DNA from: Pirellulales bacterium | GTDB taxonomy: Bacteria; Planctomycetota; Planctomycetia; Pirellulales; JAICIG01 | Assembly (NCBI GenBank): GCA_035533075.1 | Contig: DATLUO010000025.1 | Location: forward strand, 1-32,568 | Length of the DNA: 32,568 bases | Reading direction: 5' to 3' | Part shown: positions 1 to 7,747 of the stretch, piece after piece | How the letters are laid out: each line of letters begins with the position of its first letter | Position numbering within the stretch: position 1 is the stretch's first letter | Program-made: the position numbers and the translations under genes | Notes under the pieces: generated by a model | What the model saw: the letters and a program-made list of their open reading frames with translations, nothing else | Databases searched by the model: none | What the model was told of the DNA's origin: nothing

Positions 1-8
1 TTTTACAC

Positions 9-47
9 GGTGGGCCGGCGCTCCCAAACTCGCTGGTCCCACCCTAC
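9..47 (-). repeat. REP-like hairpin element, copy A
   Basis: Read on the minus strand, a GTAG foot (complement of 44-47) is followed by a hairpin. The stem arms on the plus strand are GGTGGGCCGGCG (9-20) and CGCTGG-T-CCCACC (31-43), which pair over 12 bp with one G-T wobble and one bulged T, around a 10-nt loop (21-30). Copies B (7581-7619) and C (11164-11202) share the stem exactly. Copy A differs from them only at two loop bases. The M28 peptidase ATG lies 11 bp beyond the element. Confidence 0.75.
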
Positions 48-57
48 ACTTACAACC

Positions 58-2118
58 ATGCCCCCGCACTACCGATTCTGCTCAGTCCGTGCCCTTTGCC
101 ACCTCTTCGCCCTCGTGGCGGTCCTTTCCGGCACAGCGCGACCAAGCGTCGCGGCCGAAAACGCGACCGAAAACACGACCGAGGCACGGGCAACCGAAGT
201 ACGCCTCTACGAGGCGGTCAAGTTTCTCGCGTCCGACGAACGCGAGGGCCGCGGCGTGGGCACCCACGGGCTCGATCAGGCGGCCGACTTTATCGCGCAA
301 CAGTTTGCCGCCACGGGGCTGAAAACGTCGCTCTTCGACGGCGGCCCGTTCCAGAAGTTCAACATGGTCGTGGCCACCGAACTGGGGCAGCCTAACCGGC
401 TGAAACTGCTGCGCCCGGCCAGCGATGAACAACCGGACGGCCAGACCATCGAGCTGAAGCCGGCTGCCGACTTCAACCCCTTGGCCATCGGCGGTGCCGG
501 GCAGTTCAGCCTGCCGCTGGTTTTCGCCGGCTACGGCATCACCGCGAAAGACGAAAAATACGACGATTACGCCGGCATCAACGCGGAGGGCAAAGCCGTG
601 CTGCTGTTGCGGCACGAACCGGAACAGAACAACCCGCACAGCGTCTTCAACGGCACCGACCATTCGGTGTACGCGCCGTTCACGCGAAAGGTCTCGAATG
701 CCTATCAGCACGGCGCCGCGGCCGTCGTTTTTTGCAACGACGAATTCGACCTGAAGAAAAACGTCGAACGGCGGATGAAGCGTTGGCAAGCGGCCGTCGA
801 TGAGTTGACCGCCAGCCAGGCCAAATTCAAAGAAATCGCCGGGCCGACGCCGGAACAGGTCGAGCAACAACGGCGGCAGATCGACAAGTTGCTGAAGGAA
901 GTCGGGTCGCAAGGCGAAAAGTTGTGGGCGGAATACGATCCATTGCTGCCGTTTTTTGGAGCGGGCCTGGGCGACGAGGCGCACAAGATGCCCGTGGTTT
1001 TTTGCCGTCGCGCCGTGCTCGACCCAGTCGTCAAGGCGGCCCTCGGCAAAACGATTACGGAGCTGGAAAAGCAGATCGACGCGGGACCCACACCGGCCAG
1101 CGCCGAGTTGGCGGGATGGCGGCTGGAAGGCCAGATCACGGTCGTCCGCCGCGAAGCCGAAGTCAAGAACGTGGTGGCCGTGCTTGAAGGCGAAGGCCCG
1201 CACGCCGACGAAACGATCGTCGTGGGCGCCCACTACGACCACCTGGGCATGGGGGGCGAAGGCTCGCTGGCGGCCGGCGTCAAAGAGGTGCATAACGGGG
1301 CCGACGACAACGCTTCGGGCACGGCGGCCCTGATCGAGGTGGCCCGGCGGCTGGCGTCGCGAACGGAAAAACTGCCGCGTCGCGTCGTCTTTCTGGCGTT
1401 CACGGGCGAAGAGCGGGGCCTGATCGGCAGCGCTCGCTATTGCCGCGACCCGTTGGTTCCCTTGGACAAAACCGTGGCCATGCTCAACATGGACATGGTC
1501 GGACGGCTGGCCGACGACAAGCTGATTGTGCAAGGCGTCGATACGGCCACGGAGTTCGGGCCGGTGATCGACCACCTCGCCGACCGTTACGGCCTGAAGG
1601 TCACGAAACAGCCGGGCGGCTTTGGGCCGAGCGACCACTCCTCGTTTTATCCGCACAAGGTGCCGGTGATGCACTTTTTCACCGGTACGCACAGCGACTA
1701 CCATCGGCCCAGCGACGATTACGAGAAGATCAACTTGCCCGGCATGCGGCGGGTGGCGGAGATGGTGGCGGATACGGTGGTCGAGTTGGCTGAGCTAGGC
1801 GAGCGGCCGCATTACCAGGCGGCCAAGTCGAAGCCGCAATTTCGCGGCGGCGACCGGCCGTACTTCGGCAGCATCCCCGACTTCGGCAGCGACGAGCCGG
1901 GCTATCATCTGGGCGGCGTTTCGCCCGACTCGCCGGCCGACAAGGGAGGCCTGAAGGCCGGCGACGCCATCGTGAAGCTGGGCGAATACAAGATCGGCAA
2001 TCTGGAGGATTTCGATGGCGCGTTGCGCAAGTTCAAGGCCGGCGATAAGGTGTCGTTGATCGTGAATCGCGACGGCAAGCAGGTCACGCTGGAAGTGGTG
2101 CTCGATCCTCCGAGATGA
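58..2118 (+). CDS. Secreted M28 zinc aminopeptidase with PA and PDZ domains
   Basis: Predicted exported metallopeptidase of 686 aa. An N-terminal signal peptide (about residues 1-33, ending near PSVAA) is followed by a protease-associated (PA) domain (about 150-370), the M28 catalytic domain (about 370-590) and a C-terminal PDZ domain (about 605-686, with GVSPDSPADKGGLKAGDAI). M28 zinc-site motifs are visible: HYDHLG (H392), NGADDNASG (D416/D417), FTGEERG (E451/E452), MLNMDMVG and SDYHRPSD. The ATG at 58 was chosen because it starts the signal peptide; an in-frame GTG at 10 would add 16 residues translated from the REP-like repeat. The PA domain is interrupted by a charged, probably helical stretch of about 75 residues. 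PDZ-tailed M28 enzymes usually act outside the cytoplasm on peptides; the substrate here is unknown. Confidence 0.9.
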   Translation: MPPHYRFCSVRALCHLFALVAVLSGTARPSVAAENATENTTEARATEVRLYEAVKFLASDEREGRGVGTHGLDQAADFIAQQFAATGLKTSLFDGGPFQKFNMVVATELGQPNRLKLLRPASDEQPDGQTIELKPAADFNPLAIGGAGQFSLPLVFAGYGITAKDEKYDDYAGINAEGKAVLLLRHEPEQNNPHSVFNGTDHSVYAPFTRKVSNAYQHGAAAVVFCNDEFDLKKNVERRMKRWQAAVDELTASQAKFKEIAGPTPEQVEQQRRQIDKLLKEVGSQGEKLWAEYDPLLPFFGAGLGDEAHKMPVVFCRRAVLDPVVKAALGKTITELEKQIDAGPTPASAELAGWRLEGQITVVRREAEVKNVVAVLEGEGPHADETIVVGAHYDHLGMGGEGSLAAGVKEVHNGADDNASGTAALIEVARRLASRTEKLPRRVVFLAFTGEERGLIGSARYCRDPLVPLDKTVAMLNMDMVGRLADDKLIVQGVDTATEFGPVIDHLADRYGLKVTKQPGGFGPSDHSSFYPHKVPVMHFFTGTHSDYHRPSDDYEKINLPGMRRVAEMVADTVVELAELGERPHYQAAKSKPQFRGGDRPYFGSIPDFGSDEPGYHLGGVSPDSPADKGGLKAGDAIVKLGEYKIGNLEDFDGALRKFKAGDKVSLIVNRDGKQVTLEVVLDPPR

Positions 2119-2120
2119 TG

Positions 2121-2234
2121 TCATTGCCAACCGCGGACCCAGCGGTACGCCAGCCAACACAACAGCGGAAACAGCACGAACACCGCGCCGTAGGTGAAGA
2201 ACCAGGTCCAACGGCTATAGGGCCAACGGGCCAT
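2121..2234 (-). CDS. Possible 37-aa single-pass membrane peptide
   Basis: A short ORF too small for usual gene callers: MARWPYSRWTWFFTYGAVFV, then LFPLLCWLAYRWVRGWQ, then TGA. Residues 11-30 form one hydrophobic segment flanked by Arg/Trp-rich ends, as in small membrane proteins. Its ATG lies inside the last codons of the upstream membrane-protein gene (20-nt overlap, different frame) and has AGAGA just upstream, consistent with translational coupling. It ends 2 bp from the stop of the convergent M28 gene and so fills the space exactly. I do not recognise a family. It could be a chance ORF, but the composition is unlike a shadow of a neighbour. Confidence 0.4.
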   Translation of the reverse strand: MARWPYSRWTWFFTYGAVFVLFPLLCWLAYRWVRGWQ

Positions 2235-3012
2235 TCTCTCGATCACTTCGGGCACGAGCCACAAATTGCACCGGCACCATTGTAGCCTGTTGCGCCGGCT
2301 GCGGCAGCTTCAGCTCGATCCTCGCCCCGTGCGGAAAGAGTTGACTCAGCTTCAGTACTGCATTCTTTTCACCCACCGGCTGCATTTCGAATCGGGGCCG
2401 CTCGGCAAAGGGCGGGCAAAAACTGACATGCCCGGCCGCACTGCGGCTGCCGCGCTCGACGGTAATCGTAATCGTGCCGTGGATCGTCTCTGCGCCATCG
2501 GCGGTCAACGCACGGGTCAACTGCTGCAGCACACGGTTTCCGGGCGCCGACGCGGGCCGGCCCGCGACGCGCACGCCGCGCCGCCTGGCAACCGCTTTCC
2601 ACCAGGCCCAACCTTCCTCGGCGCCGACGACCAGCCAAAAGAACAGAGCCGCCGCCGGCGAACCACTTCGCCAAGTCAGCGACGCGCCCCAAATCGCCAG
2701 CCCCAAGCTGGTCAGCAGCAAGGGCGGCAGCTTATCCGAAGGCGAACCGTCGGCCACCGTCCATGCGGCACGCATCATCCAGGCAACCAGGGCCAGCAGC
2801 AGGGCCGCCAGCACGGTCTGTCCAAACGTAAGCGTGCGCACGGAATGTACCCAAGTCCGGGCAGCGACTAGGACGCCCGCGGTCAGAAGCCATGCCATGA
2901 GCAGCGCACCCACGGCATGCAAAAGCCGCAGCGTCGCTCGGCGCTCGCCGCCCCGGCGCACAGGGAGTCCGGCCGGTGCGTCCCACAATCGGTCTCGCGC
3001 ATCCGCGGCCAC
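2215..3012 (-). CDS. Hypothetical multi-pass membrane protein downstream of metK
   Basis: 265-aa protein of unknown function. About four hydrophobic segments lie in the first half (roughly residues 28-50, 60-82, 95-112 and 117-135). A soluble C-terminal half (about 150-265) is rich in beta-type sequence such as IHGTITITVERG and ARIELKLPQPAQ. The GTG start at 3012 lies 4 bp after the metK stop, so the two genes are almost certainly co-transcribed. A later start is possible, since the first 25 residues are not hydrophobic. No catalytic motif was recognised. Confidence 0.7.
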   Translation of the reverse strand: MAADARDRLWDAPAGLPVRRGGERRATLRLLHAVGALLMAWLLTAGVLVAARTWVHSVRTLTFGQTVLAALLLALVAWMMRAAWTVADGSPSDKLPPLLLTSLGLAIWGASLTWRSGSPAAALFFWLVVGAEEGWAWWKAVARRRGVRVAGRPASAPGNRVLQQLTRALTADGAETIHGTITITVERGSRSAAGHVSFCPPFAERPRFEMQPVGEKNAVLKLSQLFPHGARIELKLPQPAQQATMVPVQFVARARSDRENGPLAL

Positions 3013-3016
3013 GGCC

Positions 3017-4201
3017 TTAACCGGCCACCGCCGCGATGCCAGCCGCGTCGAGCAATGCGGCCGCGCCTGCGGTGCTTTCCCAGGTGAAGCTCGGCTCGCT
3101 GCGGCCGAAGTGTCCGCCCGCCGCCGTCAACTGGTAGATTGGCCGGCGCAGCTCGAGATACTTGATGATGCCGCTGGGCGTGAGCGGATAGACTTCCCGC
3201 ACCAGTTCACAGATTCTGCCGTCTTCGAGTTTGCCGGTGCCGTCGGTGTCGATATGCACGCTCACGGGTTCCGAGACGCCGATCGCATAAGCAAGCTGCA
3301 CCTCGCAACGGTCGGCCAGTTCCGAGGCCACGATGTTCTTGGCGATATGGCGGGCCATGTAGGCTGCGCTGCGGTCGACCTTCGTCGGGTCTTTGCCGCT
3401 GAACGCGCCGCCGCCGTGCCGCCCCCAGCCGCCGTAGGTGTCGACGATGATCTTGCGGCCGGTCAGACCGCAGTCGCCGTGAGGACCGCCGACCACGAAG
3501 CGGCCCGTTGGATTGACGTGATAGGTGATGTCGCCGGAAACCAGGTCGGCCGGCAAAATGGGCTTCACAATCTGGTTGATGACGGTCCGGCGGATTTCTT
3601 CGTGGCTGACCTCGGGCGCGTGCTGTGTGGAGACGACGACGGTGTCGATCCGCACCGGACGGTTTCCATCGTATTCCACGGTCACCTGGCTCTTGCTGTC
3701 GGGCCGCAGCCAGCGGATGGTTCCCGCGCGCCGCGCCGCGGTCAGGGCGTTCGTGATCCGGTGGGCCAAGGCAATCGGCAGCGGCATCAGTTCGGGCGTG
3801 TCGTTGCAGGCATAGCCGAACATCAGTCCCTGGTCACCGGCGCCGATCTCTTTGCCGGTGGAGGAGTCTTCGTTCACGCCCTGGGCGATGTCGGGGCTTT
3901 GCTTGCCGATCATGACCATCACGGCGCAAGTGTCGGCGCAAATGCCCATCTGGTCGTCGGTGTAGCCGACTTCGCGAATCACGCGGCGTACCACGTCGGC
4001 GTAATCGACCACGGCACGGGTGGTGATCTCGCCGGCCACGATGGCCGCCCCGGTCGTCACCAGGGTCTCGCAGGCCACGCGGCTGTAAGGGTCTTGGGCG
4101 AAGAGCGCGTCGAGCACCCCGTCGGAGATCTGGTCGGCCAACTTATCGGGATGGCCCATGCTGACCGACTCGCTGGTGAACAAATACTTGCCGGAAGCCA
4201 C
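3017..4201 (-). CDS. metK: S-adenosylmethionine synthetase (methionine adenosyltransferase)
   Basis: Makes S-adenosylmethionine from ATP and methionine in the cytoplasm. The 394-aa length fits the bacterial family (about 380-400). Family signatures are present: [19 protein letters not shown] near the N-terminus, [12 protein letters not shown] in the middle, and GGHFGR close to the C-terminus. I chose the GTG at 4201 because translation then begins just before KYLFTSESV, as in the family, with GGAG about 9 bp upstream. An in-frame start further upstream would add about 30 unrelated residues. A consensus TATAAT lies about 60 bp upstream. The gene is followed at 4 bp by a membrane protein gene. 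Confidence 0.95.
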   Translation of the reverse strand: MASGKYLFTSESVSMGHPDKLADQISDGVLDALFAQDPYSRVACETLVTTGAAIVAGEITTRAVVDYADVVRRVIREVGYTDDQMGICADTCAVMVMIGKQSPDIAQGVNEDSSTGKEIGAGDQGLMFGYACNDTPELMPLPIALAHRITNALTAARRAGTIRWLRPDSKSQVTVEYDGNRPVRIDTVVVSTQHAPEVSHEEIRRTVINQIVKPILPADLVSGDITYHVNPTGRFVVGGPHGDCGLTGRKIIVDTYGGWGRHGGGAFSGKDPTKVDRSAAYMARHIAKNIVASELADRCEVQLAYAIGVSEPVSVHIDTDGTGKLEDGRICELVREVYPLTPSGIIKYLELRRPIYQLTAAGGHFGRSEPSFTWESTAGAAALLDAAGIAAVAG

Positions 4202-4261
4202 AGTTCGATCTCCGTGAGAAAGTGAAATCTTGAGCGGCGCGGTCGGCCGCCGAAGTTGCAA

Positions 4262-4291
4262 ATTATAGGCTGCCGGCGGTGGATGGAGCAA
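4262..4291 (-). promoter_or_regulatory. Likely metK promoter
   Basis: On the minus strand TTGCTC (4286-4291) is separated by 18 bp from a perfect TATAAT (4262-4267). A transcript would start near 4255, giving a leader of about 55 nt before the GTG at 4201. The -35 box overlaps the start of the decayed methyltransferase ORF on the other strand. No experiment supports it. Confidence 0.55.
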
Positions 4292-4575
4292 GGCGATTTT
4301 TGCCCGGCTCGATCAATTCGTCGTTCCGTTATCACCTGCGGGCACACGAAGCGGCGGGGTTTCGAGTAAGGCACGTCTCGGTGCATGATTACCGGCCGAC
4401 GCTGCGCGCCTGGTTCGACAACCTGGTCCGCAACCGCGATCGGGCGATCGAGCTTGTCGGCGTAAAGACCTACAACCGCTATCTCGTCTTTTTCCCGGCC
4501 TCGTGGCACTACTTCGATCGGATGACCGGGTTCGTGGTGCGGCTGGTCCTGGAGAAGCCCTCACCGACGCAGTAA
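4279..4575 (+). pseudogene. 3' remnant of a cyclopropane-fatty-acyl-phospholipid synthase-type methyltransferase
   Basis: The 98-aa reading frame (GTG at 4279) contains RAHEAAGFRVRHVSVHDYRP, then TLRAWFDNLVRNRDRA and VKTYNRYLVFFPASWHYF. This pattern is typical of the last 80-90 residues of CFA synthase-like SAM-dependent methyltransferases. The SAM-binding Rossmann domain (normally about 250 residues upstream) is absent: metK and its promoter occupy that place on the opposite strand. No start with a plausible ribosome site is seen. The last 67 bp overlap, tail to tail, the coding end of the PQQ-propeller gene. I read it as a truncated gene relic. An expressed short protein is possible but unlikely. 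Confidence 0.6.
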
Positions 4576-5870
4576 ACCGCCTGGTTCGACCGCAACAGCA
4601 AGCGGCCTTGCACCACCGCCGGGCTGGCATTGAAATCGCTGCCGTCCGATTCGATCTCGTTGTGGGCCAGCAGCTCGAATTTCGGTCCTTGTGCCAGCAC
4701 AAACGTGCCGTTCCGCCGGCTGACCACGTAGAGCTTGCCGTCGGCGGCGACCATCGAGGCGTACACCGGCGAACTGCGGCCGCGACCGCCCCCGCCTGCC
4801 AAGCCGCTCAGCCGTTCGCGGTACACCTGATCGCCCGACTGGGCCTTCAGGCAGTAGGCCGTACCCTTGTCGTCGACCCAATAGAGATAATCGCCCAGCA
4901 CGACCGGCGAGGGAACATAGGAGCCGACGGTTTTTTTCCAGACGAGGCCGCTCTTGGTCACGTCGTCGTGGCCGCCGGCGCGAATGGCCGCGGCGCCGGT
5001 CCCGCCAGGCCCGCCGCCGAGGGCATAGATGATTCCCTGCTGCGCGACGGCCGTTGTGTTGGCCGCGCCGCCCAAGGCGTTGGCGAACCAGAACAGCCCG
5101 CCGTCTTTCGGATCGAGGCCCCAGATCTCGCCCTGGAGATTCACCACCAACTCCTCTTGCTTGCCGGCATTGACGATCACCGGCGTGCTTTGTGAGCTGC
5201 CATAGCCTTTGGTTTCGGTCTTCCACACCTGGCTGCCGGTCGCCGCGTCGAGTCCTAAGATCGCCTGCCCTTCGGTGCTGGCGTTCACGATCAACAGGTT
5301 CTTGTAAACAGCCAGGCTGCTGCCGGAGCCCATCCGCATGAAGTCGGAGCCAGTGCCGACGGCGGTCCGCCAAAGTTGGCTGCCGTCGAGGTCGAAGGCG
5401 AGCACGCCGCTTTTGCCGAAGAAGACGAATACCCGCTTTCCGTCGGTGGCCGCCGTGTGCGAGGCATAACCGTGTTCGGCGAGCATGCCGCCGTATTGGT
5501 CTTCCGGCAGCGTCGCCGGTACGGCTTTTTGCCATAAGGTGGCGCCGTCGTGCAGGCGGACGCAGACGAGGCTTCGCATAAGCTTCTCCTCGTCGCCAGG
5601 ACTGGAGGGATCGACCCCATAGCCGCTATAGCAAGTGACGAACACGCGGTCGCCGGTCACGATGGGACTGGAGCTTCCTGGGCCGGGCAGAGCGGTCTTC
5701 CACGCGATGTTCTTCCCGTCGTTCCAGGTGAGCGGAACATCTTGATCGAGACTGACCGCCAAACCATCGGGACCACGAAAGCGGGGCCAATCGTCGGCAA
5801 CGGCGCCGTGCCCGACAAGGAACGGAAGCGCAGAGATCAAAACACCGATCGTTTGACGGTAGCGTTGCAT
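4509..5870 (-). CDS. Exported PQQ-type beta-propeller repeat protein
   Basis: 453-aa protein with a signal peptide (about residues 1-25, ending GHGAVA). The mature N-terminus DDWPRFRGPDG is typical of planctomycete outer-membrane/periplasmic PQQ-like propellers. Blade motifs recur: GATLWQKAVPA, GSQLWRTAVG, TGSQVWKTETKG, SGLVWKKTVG and SGDQVYRERL, which look like W-docking repeats of a seven- or eight-bladed propeller. No dehydrogenase catalytic residues were identified, so a scaffold or binding role is as likely as an enzyme. The propeller seems to end at about NQAVYCVGEG. The last 15 residues (FSRTSRTTNPVIRSK) are read antisense through the methyltransferase relic, so this tail is probably acquired. 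Confidence 0.88.
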   Translation of the reverse strand: MQRYRQTIGVLISALPFLVGHGAVADDWPRFRGPDGLAVSLDQDVPLTWNDGKNIAWKTALPGPGSSSPIVTGDRVFVTCYSGYGVDPSSPGDEEKLMRSLVCVRLHDGATLWQKAVPATLPEDQYGGMLAEHGYASHTAATDGKRVFVFFGKSGVLAFDLDGSQLWRTAVGTGSDFMRMGSGSSLAVYKNLLIVNASTEGQAILGLDAATGSQVWKTETKGYGSSQSTPVIVNAGKQEELVVNLQGEIWGLDPKDGGLFWFANALGGAANTTAVAQQGIIYALGGGPGGTGAAAIRAGGHDDVTKSGLVWKKTVGSYVPSPVVLGDYLYWVDDKGTAYCLKAQSGDQVYRERLSGLAGGGGRGRSSPVYASMVAADGKLYVVSRRNGTFVLAQGPKFELLAHNEIESDGSDFNASPAVVQGRLLLRSNQAVYCVGEGFSRTSRTTNPVIRSK

Positions 5871-6228
5871 GCGAAAATGTCCCGGAGGTTCTGGTTGCTG
5901 GTATGTTTGCCACTAGCTTTAGCTGGTGGTTCGGCCCATGAGAAGCAAGTCTTTTGAGCCGGCTTCAGCCGGATTCCAACTTGCGGCTTTAGCCAAACTC
6001 TGAGCCATCGCCGATTAAGAAGCCCGGCTGAAGCCGGCTCAGGATCCTTGATGATGCTCCTGCGCCACCAGCTAAAGCTGGTGGCAAACACGGTGGTTGT
6101 CGTTGTCGCGGAATACTTCGCCTAGATTCAATGGAGTCCGAGCAGTTGCTTTTGAGTATGCCAAGCCCATCCTCCGTGACGTAGTGCCGCTTGGCCCGGT
6201 GACGGTTACATTCTCGCCCGCGGCGGGC
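5871..6228. other. Intergenic gap holding a nested inverted repeat
   Basis: No convincing gene in 358 bp. The main content is the nested inverted repeat at 5904-6090 (listed separately). A 13-nt palindrome, GCCCGCGGCGGGC (6216-6228), directly follows the stop codon of the minus-strand HD-domain gene. It lacks a following T-tract on that strand, so it is a weak terminator candidate at best. Confidence 0.6.
5904..6090. repeat. Nested palindromic repeat cluster (a-b-c-b'-a')
   Basis: Outer arms: TGTTTGCCACTAGCTTTAGC... (5904-5929) and its inverse (6065-6090) match at 25 of 26 bases. Inner arms: GAGCCGGCTTCAGCCGG (5956-5972) and CCGGCTGAAGCCGGCTC (6024-6040) are perfect inverse copies. The centre has TTGCGGCTTTAGCCAA (5979-5994). 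Each arm is itself a small palindrome, for example CCACCAGCTAAAGCTGGTGG. The structure could form one long cruciform or several small hairpins. Confidence 0.8.
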
Positions 6229-7557
6229 TTACTCCAGCCGGTCGAGCGTCTTTTCCAACAGCCGCGGCAGCGACCCCAACGCCCGCAGGTCGGCGGCGAT
6301 CCGCGGGTGCCCGAAAATGCGGACCCGTTTTACATAGTCGTCGAACTGCTGCTCGGCCAGCGCCCGAACCACGGGCGAAACCTCGCCCAACGGCCGATAG
6401 CGGCCCTCTTTGACGAAGTAGACGTCGATGTCGAACTCGACTTCGCGCGTCACCGGCGGGGCGTCGAACAAAACCTCGTGCGGCGCGACGATGCGGCCCA
6501 ACGCCGTGCTCGCGGTTTCCGCGAACGCCTCGGCGCATTCCGCCAGCCAGGGATACGGCCGCCTCGCCAGCCGCTCATATAGATCGCGTTGCTCGAAGAA
6601 GCTATATTGGGCCACTCGCTTATAGAGCCGCCGTTGCGGGCCAAAAAGTCCGTCCAACAGGTCGCTCGCCGGACCCTCGCCGGCCGCGGCGATCAGCTCG
6701 TCAATCACCCGCGCTTCGGTCTGGCGAAACGCCCAGTCGAGATCGAGCGACTCGTGCAGCAGATAAAACGCCCGTTGCAGCATGGCGGTGGCCGAGCGCA
6801 CGCCGTGGTGCCAATAGACCTCGCTGAACATCACATAGCGGGCAAAGACGAGCATTTCGGCCGCCGTCTTCCCCTTTTCGCTGACGGCCAACGCATCGCC
6901 CGCCTCGTTCAGACAAAGACTGCCGATCAGCCGACCCTGGTCGAAGTTTCGGCCGTAGGGGACGCCCGCGTGCAGGCTGTCGCGCATCAGGTAATCCATC
7001 TTGTCGACGTCGATCGGCCCCGACAGCATGCTGGCCAAGATCTGGCTCTTCTTCCCTTGCGGCTCGTCGGAAAGCAGCGCCACCACGTCACGGGCGTCGA
7101 TCTGCCAATCGCTCCGCAGGGCATCGGCAATTTCGCCGGTCAGCAAGAAGCGGCCGGCGAACAGCTCATGCCGCGGAACGCCGGGCAAGCGAATGTCTTC
7201 GATCGGGTGGCAGAAAGGCCAATGTCCCAAATCATGCAGTAGAGCGGCGACGATGAACAGTTCGGCGTCGGCCTCGTCGATGGCCTTCGCGAAGCGGTCG
7301 TCATGCGCCAACTGTTTGAGATACATCAGGGCCAGGCGATAGACGCCCAGGGCGTGCTCGAACCGCGTGTGAATGGCGGCCGGATATACGAGCGCCACCA
7401 GGCCGAGCTGGCTGATGCGTGCCAGCCGCCGGAACTCGCTGGCATCGATCAGCCGCCGCACGCGATCAGTGAGCGGCACATCGAGCTCCGGCGGGATGCG
7501 CACGAGTCCTCGTCGCGCGTCGAGCCCTGCGATTTCAGGTAGGTCGGCGATTGCCAC
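6229..7557 (-). CDS. HD-domain phosphohydrolase, dNTPase/SAMHD1-like
   Basis: 442-aa cytoplasmic HD-superfamily enzyme. The metal-site motifs match the dGTPase/SAMHD1 pattern: HTRFEHALGV (H68), LLHDLGH (H108-D109, H112) and IDVDKMDYLMRD (D183). SAMHD1 has the same H...HD...D quartet and the same DVDK-DY signature. The likely reaction is hydrolysis of deoxynucleoside triphosphates to nucleoside plus triphosphate, or a related nucleotide. The substrate cannot be settled from sequence. A C-terminal region of about 200 aa (helical, then VEFDIDVYFVKEGRYRPLGE) is in the usual place for the family's regulatory part. The gene stands alone, divergent from the HEAT-repeat gene. Confidence 0.88.
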   Translation of the reverse strand: MAIADLPEIAGLDARRGLVRIPPELDVPLTDRVRRLIDASEFRRLARISQLGLVALVYPAAIHTRFEHALGVYRLALMYLKQLAHDDRFAKAIDEADAELFIVAALLHDLGHWPFCHPIEDIRLPGVPRHELFAGRFLLTGEIADALRSDWQIDARDVVALLSDEPQGKKSQILASMLSGPIDVDKMDYLMRDSLHAGVPYGRNFDQGRLIGSLCLNEAGDALAVSEKGKTAAEMLVFARYVMFSEVYWHHGVRSATAMLQRAFYLLHESLDLDWAFRQTEARVIDELIAAAGEGPASDLLDGLFGPQRRLYKRVAQYSFFEQRDLYERLARRPYPWLAECAEAFAETASTALGRIVAPHEVLFDAPPVTREVEFDIDVYFVKEGRYRPLGEVSPVVRALAEQQFDDYVKRVRIFGHPRIAADLRALGSLPRLLEKTLDRLE

Positions 7558-7580
7558 CGGTTGATTCCTCGTAGGGCCGT

Positions 7581-7619
7581 GTAGGGTGGGACCAGCGAGC
7601 TTGCGAGCGCCGGCCCACC
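7581..7619 (+). repeat. REP-like hairpin element, copy B
   Basis: On the plus strand GTAG (7581-7584) is followed by the hairpin 7585-7619: GGTGGG-A-CCAGCG, a 10-nt loop, then CGCCGGCCCACC. Stem and loop are identical to copy C. It lies in the divergent gap between the HD-domain gene and the HEAT gene, so it cannot be a terminator of either. A 7-bp-period array begins directly after it. Confidence 0.75.
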
Positions 7620-7620
7620 G

Positions 7621-7690
7621 TGTTCAAGGCGTTAGGCGTTGGGCATCACTTGAACATCGTGCCTAAAGCCTAACGCCCATGGCCTAATGC
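7621..7690. repeat. Degenerate heptamer tandem array 1
   Basis: The sequence can be written in sevens without phase loss: TGTTCAA GGCGTTA GGCGTTG, GGCATCA CTTGAAC ATCGTGC, CTAAAGC CTAACGC CCATGGC, CTAATGC. The left part is a GGCGTTA family and the right part its inverse (GGCGTTAGGC at 7628-7637 against GCCTAACGCC at 7668-7677). TGTTCAA (7621) is also inverted as TTGAACA (7650-7656). Confidence 0.65.
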
Positions 7691-7747
7691 CTCGATTGCT
7701 TGGCATGCCGCATTGTAATCGCGGAAGCGGTTCACCAGAATGCGCCC

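Noticed and set aside
82-1704. 540-aa open frame antisense to the M28 peptidase
   Set aside because: Arg/His/Val-rich shadow of a clearly identified gene, with no recognisable domain.
2474-4225. 583-aa plus-strand frame over metK and its neighbour
   Set aside because: It is antisense to metK, whose motifs are unmistakable, and crosses two unrelated minus-strand genes.
7581-7619. REP-like copy B as a transcription terminator
   Set aside because: It lies in a divergent gap where no transcript needs to end, and no T-tract follows; a repeat element explains it better.
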